A DNA stretch of 64,000 nucleotides from BPGX01 sp035405785 (GTDB lineage: Bacteria > Bacteroidota > Bacteroidia > B-17B0 > Aurantibacillaceae), in NCBI GenBank assembly GCA_035405785.1, contig DAONJS010000006.1, positions 62,001-126,000 of the forward strand, read 5' to 3'. The stretch's first letter is position 1. Each line of letters begins with the position of its first letter. Positions 52,037 through 61,137 of this stretch are shown here, piece by piece. The notes below the pieces were generated by a model. The model was given only the letters and a program-made list of their open reading frames with translations. It was not told the DNA's origin and made no database searches. The position numbers were made by a program, and so were the translations under genes.

Positions 52037-52831
52037 CTATTTCCTTTGATATACTCCATAATCCCAATTTCTATTTACTCCTCTATACCATAACCTATAT
52101 ATACTCCATGGTAACATCATTTCATACCATCCCTCATCTGATTTATATATTTTGCATTCTTTTTTCTTATCACATCTTATCATTGTAAGTATAAAATCAT
52201 TATTAAAAATATAAAAATCAATTGTACTTTTTACATCAAATGGTAACAAATATTCTTCCTTTCTAATTAGTTTATAATTATTAAAAAATACATTACAATC
52301 AAGGGCACAATTATTAAGAAATGAATACATAACTGTATCTTCATTACCATCACTCTTTCTATATAATACAGCATAAACTTCATTAAATAAGTTTGAATAA
52401 ATCATAAAAATACTACTATCTTTTATATTCCATTTCTTTTTATCCAAAATTAAATAATATTTTGTTGAATCTACATATACTGTCGTTGTGTCTAAATACA
52501 ACTTATTATCTTTATGATAATTTCCCTGATAAAATATGTAAAATCCATGATAAGAAAATAAAAAATTTTTTTTAAGTTTCCTATATTTCATATTAACCAC
52601 TTCGTATGGTCTATTAAATGTATTTAAAATCAGTGTATCTCCTTTAAAATAATATCTACCATAACTCTTAACATTTTCCGAATAAGTAAACTCAAATAAA
52701 CTATCATTCTTAAATTCTAATTTCCCATATCCATTTAATCCACAATAACATTCTTGTGAATAAAATTTATTCTGAATAAAAATTAAAATAATAGGCACGA
52801 TCAAAAATTTATTCCTTCTTATTATATTCAT
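52037..52831 (-). CDS. secreted protein of unknown function
   Basis: This 264-residue protein has a signal peptide (about 1-24, to FYSQ), then CYCGLNGYGKLEFKNDS and a sequence rich in Tyr, Asn, Lys and beta-strand patterns to the end. I recognise no domain. It lies 8 bp after the T9SS substrate at 52840-56868 and is likely co-transcribed. Its codon use is extremely AT-rich even for this genome. Confidence 0.65.
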   Translation of the reverse strand: MNIIRRNKFLIVPIILIFIQNKFYSQECYCGLNGYGKLEFKNDSLFEFTYSENVKSYGRYYFKGDTLILNTFNRPYEVVNMKYRKLKKNFLFSYHGFYIFYQGNYHKDNKLYLDTTTVYVDSTKYYLILDKKKWNIKDSSIFMIYSNLFNEVYAVLYRKSDGNEDTVMYSFLNNCALDCNVFFNNYKLIRKEEYLLPFDVKSTIDFYIFNNDFILTMIRCDKKKECKIYKSDEGWYEMMLPWSIYRLWYRGVNRNWDYGVYQRK

Positions 52832-52839
52832 AATCTACA

Positions 52840-55800
52840 TTATCTTATCAAAGTTACATTTCCTTTCTTAAAAATTTCTTTTCCATTAGGACATTTGGCT
52901 TTCAAATAATATCCAAACACTCCCACATCTGCATCCCTGCCTTTATATTTACCATCCCATCCTTTATGCTTATCATTAGTTTCAAAAACTAATTCTCCCC
53001 ATCTGTTATACACAGCAAAATAAACTTCATTAATCAAATATCCTCTTACATACAAAACATCATTATTACCATCTCCATTTGGTGTAAAAGTATTAGGTAC
53101 AAACACATCCGATTCTTTACATTCACTATCAATGACTACCAAAATAACAGTAGCTGTTTTGGTACAAAAACCATCATTAATAATAACCGTGTATGTTGTG
53201 GTTTGAGATGGAGAAGTTGCCGCAGTATAAGTATTATAGGGTAATACAAGATTAGAAGGATACCATGTTACAGAATTTCCAGTAGGTGCAAGAGCAATAA
53301 GTTGTGCTGTTTGTCCTGATAAAATAGTATCTGGAACAACTATTGCACCGACTGAACTTGCTGATAGTGTAGAGATATTGACTGATGTAAATAATGAATA
53401 AACGCAGGTATCTCCAAGTGTATTGATGGTAAATATATCCACTGTGTATGTAGTAGATGTAGTAGGCGTTGCAACTGGATTAGAAATAGTATAACTATTC
53501 AAACTACTTGAAGGCGACCAATTGTATGCAAATCCACCCGTTGCATTTAATGTATATGAATTACCTAAACAAATGGTTGTACTTGTATTTACACTCACAG
53601 GCATTGGTTGTGCAATATTTAATGGCTTTTGAATTGTATCGGTACATCCATAAGCATTAGTTACTATCAATGAAACATTGTAATTGCCTCCATTAGTATA
53701 AAAAACAATTGGATTGGCAATTGTAGAAGTTTGTCCGTCTCCAAAACTCCAGTAGTATTGAGTAACATCATTGCTTGATAAATTAATAAAATAAGCATTT
53801 CCACCACAGGAATTAGTTGTAAAAGAAAAATCAGCAACAGGTTTGGGATTGACCACAATTTGAGTAGTTAATGTTTTACTACAATGTGGAGAATATGTAG
53901 TATCTGTAATGGTTACAGAATAAATAGTTGTAACAGTAGGAGATACTGAGATATTGGATGCGGTAGGATTAGATACACTTAGTGTTGGTGTCCACTGATA
54001 ATTAGTACCACCACTTGCTGTTAGTGTAATGCTTTCTCCATTACAAATTGTATCTCCTGATGAAACAACAGGAACGAATGGTTGCAAATTAAAAACTTGT
54101 GAAACACTGTCTTTACATCCATAATTATTTTTCACTACTAATACAGCAGTATATGTACCCGCAGTTGTACTTGTAAATACCGGACTTGTAACATTACTTG
54201 TAAATGTTGATGGCGGGAAATACCATTGCATAGATTGCAAACTTGCAGATGTAGTATAATTACCATTGAAATATACACTATCTGAACAAGAAGTTGAATA
54301 TGAAATTGAAGCACTAATAGGTGGATAAACATTGATGATAAAACCAACGCTATCCTTTGTTTTACAAAAAACACTGTCATTGATAACTAAATAAGCAGTG
54401 TATGTACCCGCACTGGTATAGGTAGCCACAGGGTTTAATGAAGTAGAAGTAACAACCCCATTACCTAAATTCCACTGATATTGAAAAGTATTGGTACATT
54501 GATTATTGAATTGAACAGTAAGCGGAGCACAACCAGAAGTAGCAGTAGAAGTAGCGGTTGGATTTTGAAAATCAATTTTAAATACACCGTTATTACAATT
54601 AAAAGAATGATTGGGATTTCCGGGCGTATTAGGCCATGCTCCTGGTGTAACAGGGAAATCCTGATTTCCGCCACATCCTGCACATACAGATTGATAGATA
54701 TTTCCACATTTATCAAAACGAGATGTACCACCATCTACATGCTCATGACTGATTGGCCCACCAAAGTAACTACCAAATACAAGATTACTCAAATTTGGAC
54801 TAAATGCCATTAAATAAAAATTATATCCATCAGTTGTAGATTGAATAGCATTCATCAAAGGCATTCCGCCTGTTGATTGTAAAAAAATAATATTACCGCC
54901 CCACCCTGATAAATAAATATATCCACAACCATCTATAGCAAAAGCAGAAGGTGAAATGTCTGTTTTGTTTAAAGCACTTCCAAACACTGTACTCAAAACA
55001 ATAGAATTGAGTTGTTGATCTAAAACAGAAATAAATTGATGTCTTCCGGGATTATTGTAAACACTTCCTATCACAGGCATATTACCTATTGATTGACCAT
55101 ACACATAAATTCTGTTTTGTGGGTCTCTTCTTACAAAATAAGATTGATCATAATTGTTTGTGCCGATATAAGTACTTCTTAATAAATTACCTGTAAATGG
55201 ATTTATTTTTACAATGAATCCATCTGCTTTTCCGCCATTGTAAGAAGTTGAATATGCACCTGATGTTGTTGGAAAATCAAAACTTGTAGTACCTCCTGTT
55301 GCATAAACAAATAAAGAATCAGTAACTTCCAGTGAATTACCACAGTCATTATTTGATCCACCGACATAAGAACTAAAAATCAAATTACTCAAATTACTAT
55401 TGAATACACATAATACAGCATCTTGCTTTCCACCTAATGTATTATCAAAAGCATTGGAAGTAGTAGGAAAATCGGATGAACGAGTGGAACTAAATATGTA
55501 CACATTATTATTTTTATCTAATTGAATTTCTCCACGATACTGATCGCCATAATTAAACATCAAAGAATCTGGCGGATATTCAGTTACTGTTCCATAACCA
55601 GAAGTATACGTTGTAATAACATTGGTATGATTTACGCCATCATTATCACTTCCACCAATGAATGTAACCCCCAGTAAATTACTTAAACTTCCATTTAGTT
55701 TAGCAATATAAATATCTGTTCCATTACTAAAACTGGTTCCATTAAATACAAATGTAAGAACAGGACCTCCACCAAAGGTGTTATCCCATGAAGTTGGAAG

Positions 55801-56868
55801 CATTGGAAGATCAGGAGAACTGGTAGCACCATAAAAATATACATTATCATTTTCATCTACTACAATGCTAGTTACAATTTCACTAAAACTTCCCCCAAAA
55901 TAAGTAGATGCAATTAAATTTGTACCCGACGAATTATATTTTGTAAGCACCACATCAATTTGTGTATTAGCACCCGGCGTGCTGCCATTGTATGTAATAT
56001 CATAAGCCCCAGTAGTAGTAGGATATCCAGGACCAAATACTGTTCCGCCACTGATTAAATTCCCACTCATATCATAAGTAGCAGTCATTCCAAAATTATC
56101 TGCTGTAGATCCACTTTGTGCCGCAAAAATCAAATTAGGATCAATGATTAAATCATAATCTGAATTATAACCTTTTGGAAACTTAAATGATACTACATTA
56201 TTTTTCAATTCAAATAAACAAGGTACTTCTACAATTTTATCATCAATAACTTGATATGCATAAGGTTGTTTTTCAACGATCTCTTCAAAAACTAATTGAA
56301 TATGTAGTTCTTTGTTTTTAAGAAAAATTTTACTCACACCTTCATATTGCATTTGAATTTTTTGGGGAGATGAATTTTTATGAACAATAAAATTATACTT
56401 TATACCATTACCTGCTGAAATTGCTTCATAATCAATGCCTTCATAGATATTTTCTAAAATTACTCTTTGATAATTTTTGACAAACGATGCCCACTTTTTA
56501 GAATCATTTCCAATGAAAAAATTTTCATAATCACTGCCTTCATTGAACTTTTTTACTGAGGAAATTTTTTGTGCATTCAGAAACTTTAATTGAAATGCAT
56601 GACCTTTGAATTTCAAATCATCTACTTTTTTTGCACCTCCTTCGTGAAATGTTCTGAATTTTTTCTTGTCAAAAAAATTAAATGTCAATTTATCTTTTTC
56701 AACAAATAATACACCACCATCTAATGTTGATCTAAATAAAACATTCTCATTCCACTGCCCTTTGTTTTCAGAAAATTTTACATAAGAATAATTTTGTGGA
56801 GTAATTACTCTTTGAGAATATATTACGACCGAAAGTAAACAGAAAGATATGATTAAAAATTTTTTCAA
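52840..56868 (-). CDS. large secreted SBBP/PKD protein with T9SS type B sorting domain
   Basis: Secreted protein of 1342 residues. In order: a signal peptide (about 1-19), an N-terminal domain (about 25-245) typical of SBBP-repeat proteins (FSENKGQWNENVLFR), beta-propeller SBBP repeats (about 248-760, e.g. STYFGGSFSEIVTSIVVDEN), several PKD/Ig modules (about 770-1130, e.g. YYWSFGDGQTSTIANPIVFY) and a gliding-motility C-terminal domain (about 1258-1342: VPNTFTPNGDGNNDVLY, AVYNRWGELVFETND). The start is TTG at 56868; a signal peptide begins there and no alternative exists. It probably acts at or beyond the outer membrane, as an adhesin or a binding protein. The unknown secreted protein follows by 8 bp. 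Confidence 0.9.
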   Translation of the reverse strand: MKKFLIISFCLLSVVIYSQRVITPQNYSYVKFSENKGQWNENVLFRSTLDGGVLFVEKDKLTFNFFDKKKFRTFHEGGAKKVDDLKFKGHAFQLKFLNAQKISSVKKFNEGSDYENFFIGNDSKKWASFVKNYQRVILENIYEGIDYEAISAGNGIKYNFIVHKNSSPQKIQMQYEGVSKIFLKNKELHIQLVFEEIVEKQPYAYQVIDDKIVEVPCLFELKNNVVSFKFPKGYNSDYDLIIDPNLIFAAQSGSTADNFGMTATYDMSGNLISGGTVFGPGYPTTTGAYDITYNGSTPGANTQIDVVLTKYNSSGTNLIASTYFGGSFSEIVTSIVVDENDNVYFYGATSSPDLPMLPTSWDNTFGGGPVLTFVFNGTSFSNGTDIYIAKLNGSLSNLLGVTFIGGSDNDGVNHTNVITTYTSGYGTVTEYPPDSLMFNYGDQYRGEIQLDKNNNVYIFSSTRSSDFPTTSNAFDNTLGGKQDAVLCVFNSNLSNLIFSSYVGGSNNDCGNSLEVTDSLFVYATGGTTSFDFPTTSGAYSTSYNGGKADGFIVKINPFTGNLLRSTYIGTNNYDQSYFVRRDPQNRIYVYGQSIGNMPVIGSVYNNPGRHQFISVLDQQLNSIVLSTVFGSALNKTDISPSAFAIDGCGYIYLSGWGGNIIFLQSTGGMPLMNAIQSTTDGYNFYLMAFSPNLSNLVFGSYFGGPISHEHVDGGTSRFDKCGNIYQSVCAGCGGNQDFPVTPGAWPNTPGNPNHSFNCNNGVFKIDFQNPTATSTATSGCAPLTVQFNNQCTNTFQYQWNLGNGVVTSTSLNPVATYTSAGTYTAYLVINDSVFCKTKDSVGFIINVYPPISASISYSTSCSDSVYFNGNYTTSASLQSMQWYFPPSTFTSNVTSPVFTSTTAGTYTAVLVVKNNYGCKDSVSQVFNLQPFVPVVSSGDTICNGESITLTASGGTNYQWTPTLSVSNPTASNISVSPTVTTIYSVTITDTTYSPHCSKTLTTQIVVNPKPVADFSFTTNSCGGNAYFINLSSNDVTQYYWSFGDGQTSTIANPIVFYTNGGNYNVSLIVTNAYGCTDTIQKPLNIAQPMPVSVNTSTTICLGNSYTLNATGGFAYNWSPSSSLNSYTISNPVATPTTSTTYTVDIFTINTLGDTCVYSLFTSVNISTLSASSVGAIVVPDTILSGQTAQLIALAPTGNSVTWYPSNLVLPYNTYTAATSPSQTTTYTVIINDGFCTKTATVILVVIDSECKESDVFVPNTFTPNGDGNNDVLYVRGYLINEVYFAVYNRWGELVFETNDKHKGWDGKYKGRDADVGVFGYYLKAKCPNGKEIFKKGNVTLIR

Positions 56869-56981
56869 CTATTTTTTTGATGTGAAATTTACGAAATTTT
56901 TTATAGAAAATAAAATAAGGAAATATAAAATGGAGAAAATACAATTATTAAAATTTGTATTATTGTGCCCAATATATAAAA

Positions 56982-57923
56982 ATGAGGATAGGTATAGATA
57001 TTTTTGGTGGTGATTATGCACCTGAAAATTGTTTGAAAGGAATTGAATTAGCACTTCCTGAACTTCATCATTCAACTAAATTAATTTTAATAGGAGATCA
57101 ACACATTGCTAAGCAGTATTTCAAAAAGTCACCATTCACTCATCATCTTGAATATGTTCATACTACTGAAGAAATTAAAATGCACGAGCATCCTGCAAAA
57201 GCATATATAAAAAAACCTGATAGTAGTATTCACTTAGGGTTTAAATTATTAAAAGAAAAAGAAATTGATGCGTTTTTAAGTGCAGGTAATAGCGGGGCTA
57301 TGCTGGCAGGTAGTATGCTTACATTAAACCCTATTCCTGGTATTATTCGCCCAAGCATAGGCACAATACTACCTAAAATAAACGGGAAACTTAATTTTTT
57401 ATTAGATGTAGGAACAAATGTGGATTGTCGCCCTGATGTTTTGTATCAATTTGGAATACTTGGAAACATTTATGCAAAAGAAATGTTGAATATTGAAAAA
57501 CCAAAAGTGGCATTATTAAACATTGGAGAAGAAAGTGAAAAGGGAAATCTTGTGGTGCAAGCAACTTACAAATTGATGAAAGATAGTCCTGACTTTCATT
57601 TTGTTGGAAATGTAGAAGGCAGGCATATTTTTTCGGAGAGAGCAGATGTAATAGTTACCGATGGCTTTACAGGAAATGTAATGCTCAAAATGGCAGAAGC
57701 CATTTATACTTTGTTATTAAAAAGAAAAATTCAGGATGATTATTTTAGTTTGTTCAATTATGAATTGTATGGCGGAACGCCAGTTTTAGGAGTTAATGGA
57801 AATGTCATTATTGGTCATGGTATTTCATCACCTACTGCTTTCAAAAATATGATATTTCAAGCCAAAAATATGATAAAACATCACTTGGTTGATAAAATTA
57901 AAAAAGCCATCAATAATGATTAA
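56982..57923 (+). CDS. plsX: phosphate acyltransferase PlsX
   Basis: Peripheral membrane enzyme that makes acyl-phosphate from acyl-ACP for phospholipid synthesis. The 313 residues have MRIGIDIFGGDYAPENCLKG (1-20), FLSAGNSGAMLAGSM (about 99-113), LLNIGEESEKGN (about 185-196) and VTDGFTGNVMLKMAE (about 226-240). The in-frame TTG at 56955 is rejected: it lies in a promoter-like TATTATTG stretch and family members start at MRIGID. It is followed by fabH after 33 bp, the classic plsX-fabH pair; rpmF is not present upstream. Confidence 0.94.
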   Translation: MRIGIDIFGGDYAPENCLKGIELALPELHHSTKLILIGDQHIAKQYFKKSPFTHHLEYVHTTEEIKMHEHPAKAYIKKPDSSIHLGFKLLKEKEIDAFLSAGNSGAMLAGSMLTLNPIPGIIRPSIGTILPKINGKLNFLLDVGTNVDCRPDVLYQFGILGNIYAKEMLNIEKPKVALLNIGEESEKGNLVVQATYKLMKDSPDFHFVGNVEGRHIFSERADVIVTDGFTGNVMLKMAEAIYTLLLKRKIQDDYFSLFNYELYGGTPVLGVNGNVIIGHGISSPTAFKNMIFQAKNMIKHHLVDKIKKAINND

Positions 57924-57956
57924 TTAATATTTATTTAATTTATTAAAAATTTAGTC

Positions 57957-58940
57957 ATGCCAAATGCCACTATTACAGCAGTTGCAGGTTATGTGCCTGA
58001 TGGAGTACTTACCAATTTTGATTTAGAAAAAATGGTGGATACTTCTAACGAATGGATTCTCACTCGCACAGGAATAAAAGAAAGAAGAATTGAAAGAAAT
58101 CCCCAAAAAGCCAATTCTGATATGGCTGTAGAAGCCGTTAAATTATTATGTGAAAAAAGAGGTATTCATCCATCAGAAATTGACATGCTTATTTGTGCTA
58201 CAGTAACACCCGACCATTTATTTCCTGCTACTGCAAATATCATTGCAGCAAAAATTGGAGCCAATAATGCCTGGGGATACGATATTGAAGCCGCCTGTTC
58301 AGGATATTTATTTGCATTGGGCACTGCTGCACAATTTGTAGAAACAGGAAGGTACAAAAAAGTAGTTGTTGTTGGTTCCGATATGATGAGCAGAATTATT
58401 GACTACACCGATCGCACTACTTGCATTATATTTGGTGATGGTGCAGGAGCAGTATTATTAGAACCTACAAGTGAAGATGTTGGCATCAAAGATTTTATTT
58501 TTTATTCAGATGGAAATGGATGCAAACACCTTCACATGAAAGCAGGAGGTTCTGCAATGCCTCCCAGCATTGACACAGTTACTCAACGATTGCACTATGT
58601 TTATCAGGAGGGACAACCTGTATTTAAGCAAGCAGTATATGGAATGGCTGAAGTGTCTGCACAAATAATGGAAAAAAATAATTTGAAATCAGAAGATGTT
58701 GCATGGTTAGTGCCTCATCAAGCCAATAAAAGAATAATAGACGCTACTGCTCAAAGAATGGGATTATCTCCTGAAAAAGTAATGATGAATATTGAAAAAT
58801 TCGGAAATACAACGGCAGGTACTTTACCACTTTTGTTATGGGAATATGAAAGCAAATTAAAAAAAGGAGATAATCTGATACTTTCTACATTTGGCGGAGG
58901 TTTTACATGGGGTGCAATGTGGATTAAATGGGGATATTAA
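57957..58940 (+). CDS. fabH: 3-oxoacyl-ACP synthase III (KAS III)
   Basis: Starts fatty-acid synthesis by condensing acetyl-CoA with malonyl-ACP. The 327 residues carry the KAS III triad: Cys in IEAACSGYLFAL (about 113), His in WLVPHQANKRIID (about 253) and Asn in EKFGNTTAGTLP (about 283). IFGDGAGAVLLEP and the final FGGGFTWGAMWIKW are also typical. It follows plsX in an operon. Confidence 0.96.
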   Translation: MPNATITAVAGYVPDGVLTNFDLEKMVDTSNEWILTRTGIKERRIERNPQKANSDMAVEAVKLLCEKRGIHPSEIDMLICATVTPDHLFPATANIIAAKIGANNAWGYDIEAACSGYLFALGTAAQFVETGRYKKVVVVGSDMMSRIIDYTDRTTCIIFGDGAGAVLLEPTSEDVGIKDFIFYSDGNGCKHLHMKAGGSAMPPSIDTVTQRLHYVYQEGQPVFKQAVYGMAEVSAQIMEKNNLKSEDVAWLVPHQANKRIIDATAQRMGLSPEKVMMNIEKFGNTTAGTLPLLLWEYESKLKKGDNLILSTFGGGFTWGAMWIKWGY

Positions 58941-59029
58941 TGTTTGAAAACTAATAAAAAGTTAAGTAATAAATACTTTTTTCCCAAATCAATATTTGAC
59001 TGTTTTGTAATTCAAAAATAAAATCAAAT

Positions 59030-59491
59030 TCATCTAATTGAATTTAAATCCATATAGTATTTCTCTGGATTATTTGGATCTAAATAAATATCAATAAATT
59101 TTTTATTTTGTAATTTAAAGTAAATGTCTTCCCAAATAAAATAACTCTTAAATACTTCTTTTTTATTTGTAATAATATTTTCTCCTTCGGCAATTATTAC
59201 ATAAGGTGATCTACCATTAAAATCAATATTTACAACATGTGTAACATCAATAATTTGAGCGGTAATTTTTTTACCATTTTTCATTAATTTAATTCCAACA
59301 TCTTGATAAACGCTTCTTTTATTTAAATCATTAAAATAATCAAAGCCAACATAAGTTAAATAGATACCCCAAATACCAAGAATAAAAGAAAGAAATTTAT
59401 TTTTATTTTTATAAGAAATAATGCTAATTCCTAACATTATAAATGCTGCTACAGCGCTCAACACTATTGGGAAATAATCTCTATACTGCAT
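59030..59491 (-). CDS. DUF3592-like membrane protein
   Basis: This 153-residue protein has two N-terminal TM segments (about 8-27 and 33-51) and a soluble part (about 70-150) of the pattern KKITAQIIDV - SPYVIIAEG - KSYFIWEDI - IDIYLDPNNPEKYYMDL, which resembles the beta domain of DUF3592. Function is unknown. It is transcribed alone and converges on fabH with 89 bp between, where an AAGTA-ATAAA-TACTT hairpin followed by T's (58967-58985) could be a weak terminator. Confidence 0.65.
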   Translation of the reverse strand: MQYRDYFPIVLSAVAAFIMLGISIISYKNKNKFLSFILGIWGIYLTYVGFDYFNDLNKRSVYQDVGIKLMKNGKKITAQIIDVTHVVNIDFNGRSPYVIIAEGENIITNKKEVFKSYFIWEDIYFKLQNKKFIDIYLDPNNPEKYYMDLNSIR

Positions 59492-59650
59492 AATTCAATA
59501 TTTTTTTACAATATTAAATTACAAAATTAGATATTTTTTATTGTTTGAAAAAATTAATGAAACAAATTATTTTTTACATAAAATTTAAAATTATTTACTA
59601 ACTTACTATTGAAGTAAAATTTTAATTCATCATATATCAGCACTTCTTAC

Positions 59651-59658
59651 TACATTTG
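59651..59658 (+). promoter_or_regulatory. -7 promoter element (TACATTTG), unusually close to the start codon
   Basis: Perfect TAnnTTTG match ending just 5 bp before ATG 59664. With the usual spacing transcription would begin at or next to the ATG, so the K+-channel mRNA may be leaderless. Confidence 0.55.
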
Positions 59659-59663
59659 CACCT

Positions 59664-60698
59664 ATGAGTAGTGTAATTAAGCAAAATTCAATTTTATATC
59701 CATATAGAAAAATTATTTTTTCTGGAACCTTACTTACTTCTGTTTTACTTATTGGTGTTTTAGGATATTCCATTATTGAACATCTATCCTTTTTAGATGC
59801 TCTATACATGACAGTAATTACTGTGGCCACTGTTGGATATAAAGAAGTAACAAAATTATCTGATGCAGGAAAAATCTTTACTATTTTCCTGATTATTACA
59901 AGTTTTGGTATTTTTGCGTATGCAATTTCTTCAATTACACAATTTATTATTGAAGGAGAATTTAACCAATATTTTAAAAACAGAAAAAAAGTGGAAGAAA
60001 TTTCAAAATTACACAACCATGTTATTATTTGCGGTTTTGGCAGAAATGGCAAACAAGCCGCTCAGGTATTAAAACAGCATCACCAAAGATTTGTTGTTAT
60101 TGAAAAAGATAATGCCATTACGGATAACATCACTCATAAGTATAAACATTTGGTATTGAATGGCGACGCTACTAATGACGAAGTACTCATTAAAGCAGGT
60201 GTTCAAAGAGCAAAAGCCATTATTACAACATTACCTAATGATGCTGATAATTTATTTATAGTGTTAAGTGCCCGTCATTTGAATCCAAATATTTACATTA
60301 TTTCAAGAGCAAGTGAAGAAAATTCTGACACAAAATTAAAAATAGCAGGGGCTAATAAAGTTATTATGCCTGATAAAGTGGGCGGGGCACACATGGGTAC
60401 ATTAGTATTAAAACCAGATACCGTTGAATTGATTGAAATGATTTCTTCTCAAGGTTTAAATGATGTTTCATTGGAGGAAATTTTATTTAGTGAATTATCT
60501 ACATCTCTTCAGCATAAAACATTGAAAGAGTTAGAGTTAAGACACAAATGCGGTGCTAACATCATTGGATTTAAAACACCTGATGGAAAATACATTATCA
60601 ATCCAAGTCCTGATACAACCATTATACCAAACTCTAAAATTTTTGTGCTTGGCACTAAAGATCAAATTAAAAGATTAAAACAATTATTAGCAGAATAA
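59664..60698 (+). CDS. potassium-channel-type protein with RCK (TrkA) domains
   Basis: This 344-residue protein has two TM segments around a pore (TM1 about 15-35, pore helix YMTVITVATVGYKEV about 45-60, TM2 about 70-90), an RCK-N Rossmann domain (HVIICGFGRNGKQAAQVL, about 112-129) and a C-terminal RCK-C domain (about 250-344). Architecture is that of MthK/Kch-type ligand-gated K+ channels. The selectivity filter reads TVGYKE, with Lys for the second Gly of TVGYGD, so ion selectivity may differ. It is transcribed alone. Confidence 0.85.
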   Translation: MSSVIKQNSILYPYRKIIFSGTLLTSVLLIGVLGYSIIEHLSFLDALYMTVITVATVGYKEVTKLSDAGKIFTIFLIITSFGIFAYAISSITQFIIEGEFNQYFKNRKKVEEISKLHNHVIICGFGRNGKQAAQVLKQHHQRFVVIEKDNAITDNITHKYKHLVLNGDATNDEVLIKAGVQRAKAIITTLPNDADNLFIVLSARHLNPNIYIISRASEENSDTKLKIAGANKVIMPDKVGGAHMGTLVLKPDTVELIEMISSQGLNDVSLEEILFSELSTSLQHKTLKELELRHKCGANIIGFKTPDGKYIINPSPDTTIIPNSKIFVLGTKDQIKRLKQLLAE

Positions 60699-61137
60699 AT
60701 AAATATAAAAACCATGATTGCGAAAAAGCATAAAGAAGAATGAGTAAATTCCTTCAGAAGCTCGTAATTATGAATTTATTTGCTTATAAAATATTAATAT
60801 TCAATACAAATAAATAATATAATGAACCACAATAGACACATAGAACACATAGATTTTCACATAAGATAATAATTCTCAATATTCAATTCTCAATGCTCAA
60901 TTCTCAAGTAATAGAAACTTTAAAGAAGATATTTATAAATGAAAAACTGAATTAATAATACGTGAAAATTCGTGCAATTAGTTAGTGGCTTTAAAAATGA
61001 ACATTGAACATTGAATATTGATTAATGAACATTTTAATTCAAAAGAAAAACTATGTGCATTTCTATTGTGCCCTAATGTGACTATGGTGGTGCAAAAAAG
61101 TATAGTGCTGAATAGTAATAAAAATAAACAATTTCAA
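60699..61137. other. 439-bp intergenic region with low-complexity repeats, no gene
   Basis: Between the channel gene and the reductase. It contains ACACATAGAACACATAG (about 60837-60853), TTCTCAATATTCAATTCTCAATG-type repeats (about 60872-60905), and ATTGAACATTGAATATTG (61003-61020). The repeats echo those near 10500 and 62060. The long in-frame extension of the reductase ORF to 61018 runs through repeats and is not used. I see no RNA gene. Confidence 0.55.

Noticed and set aside
61018..61137. 40-residue N-terminal extension of the RmlD-like reductase
   Set aside because: It runs through intergenic repeats (ATTGAACATTGAATATTG) and the Rossmann fold begins immediately at ATG 61138.
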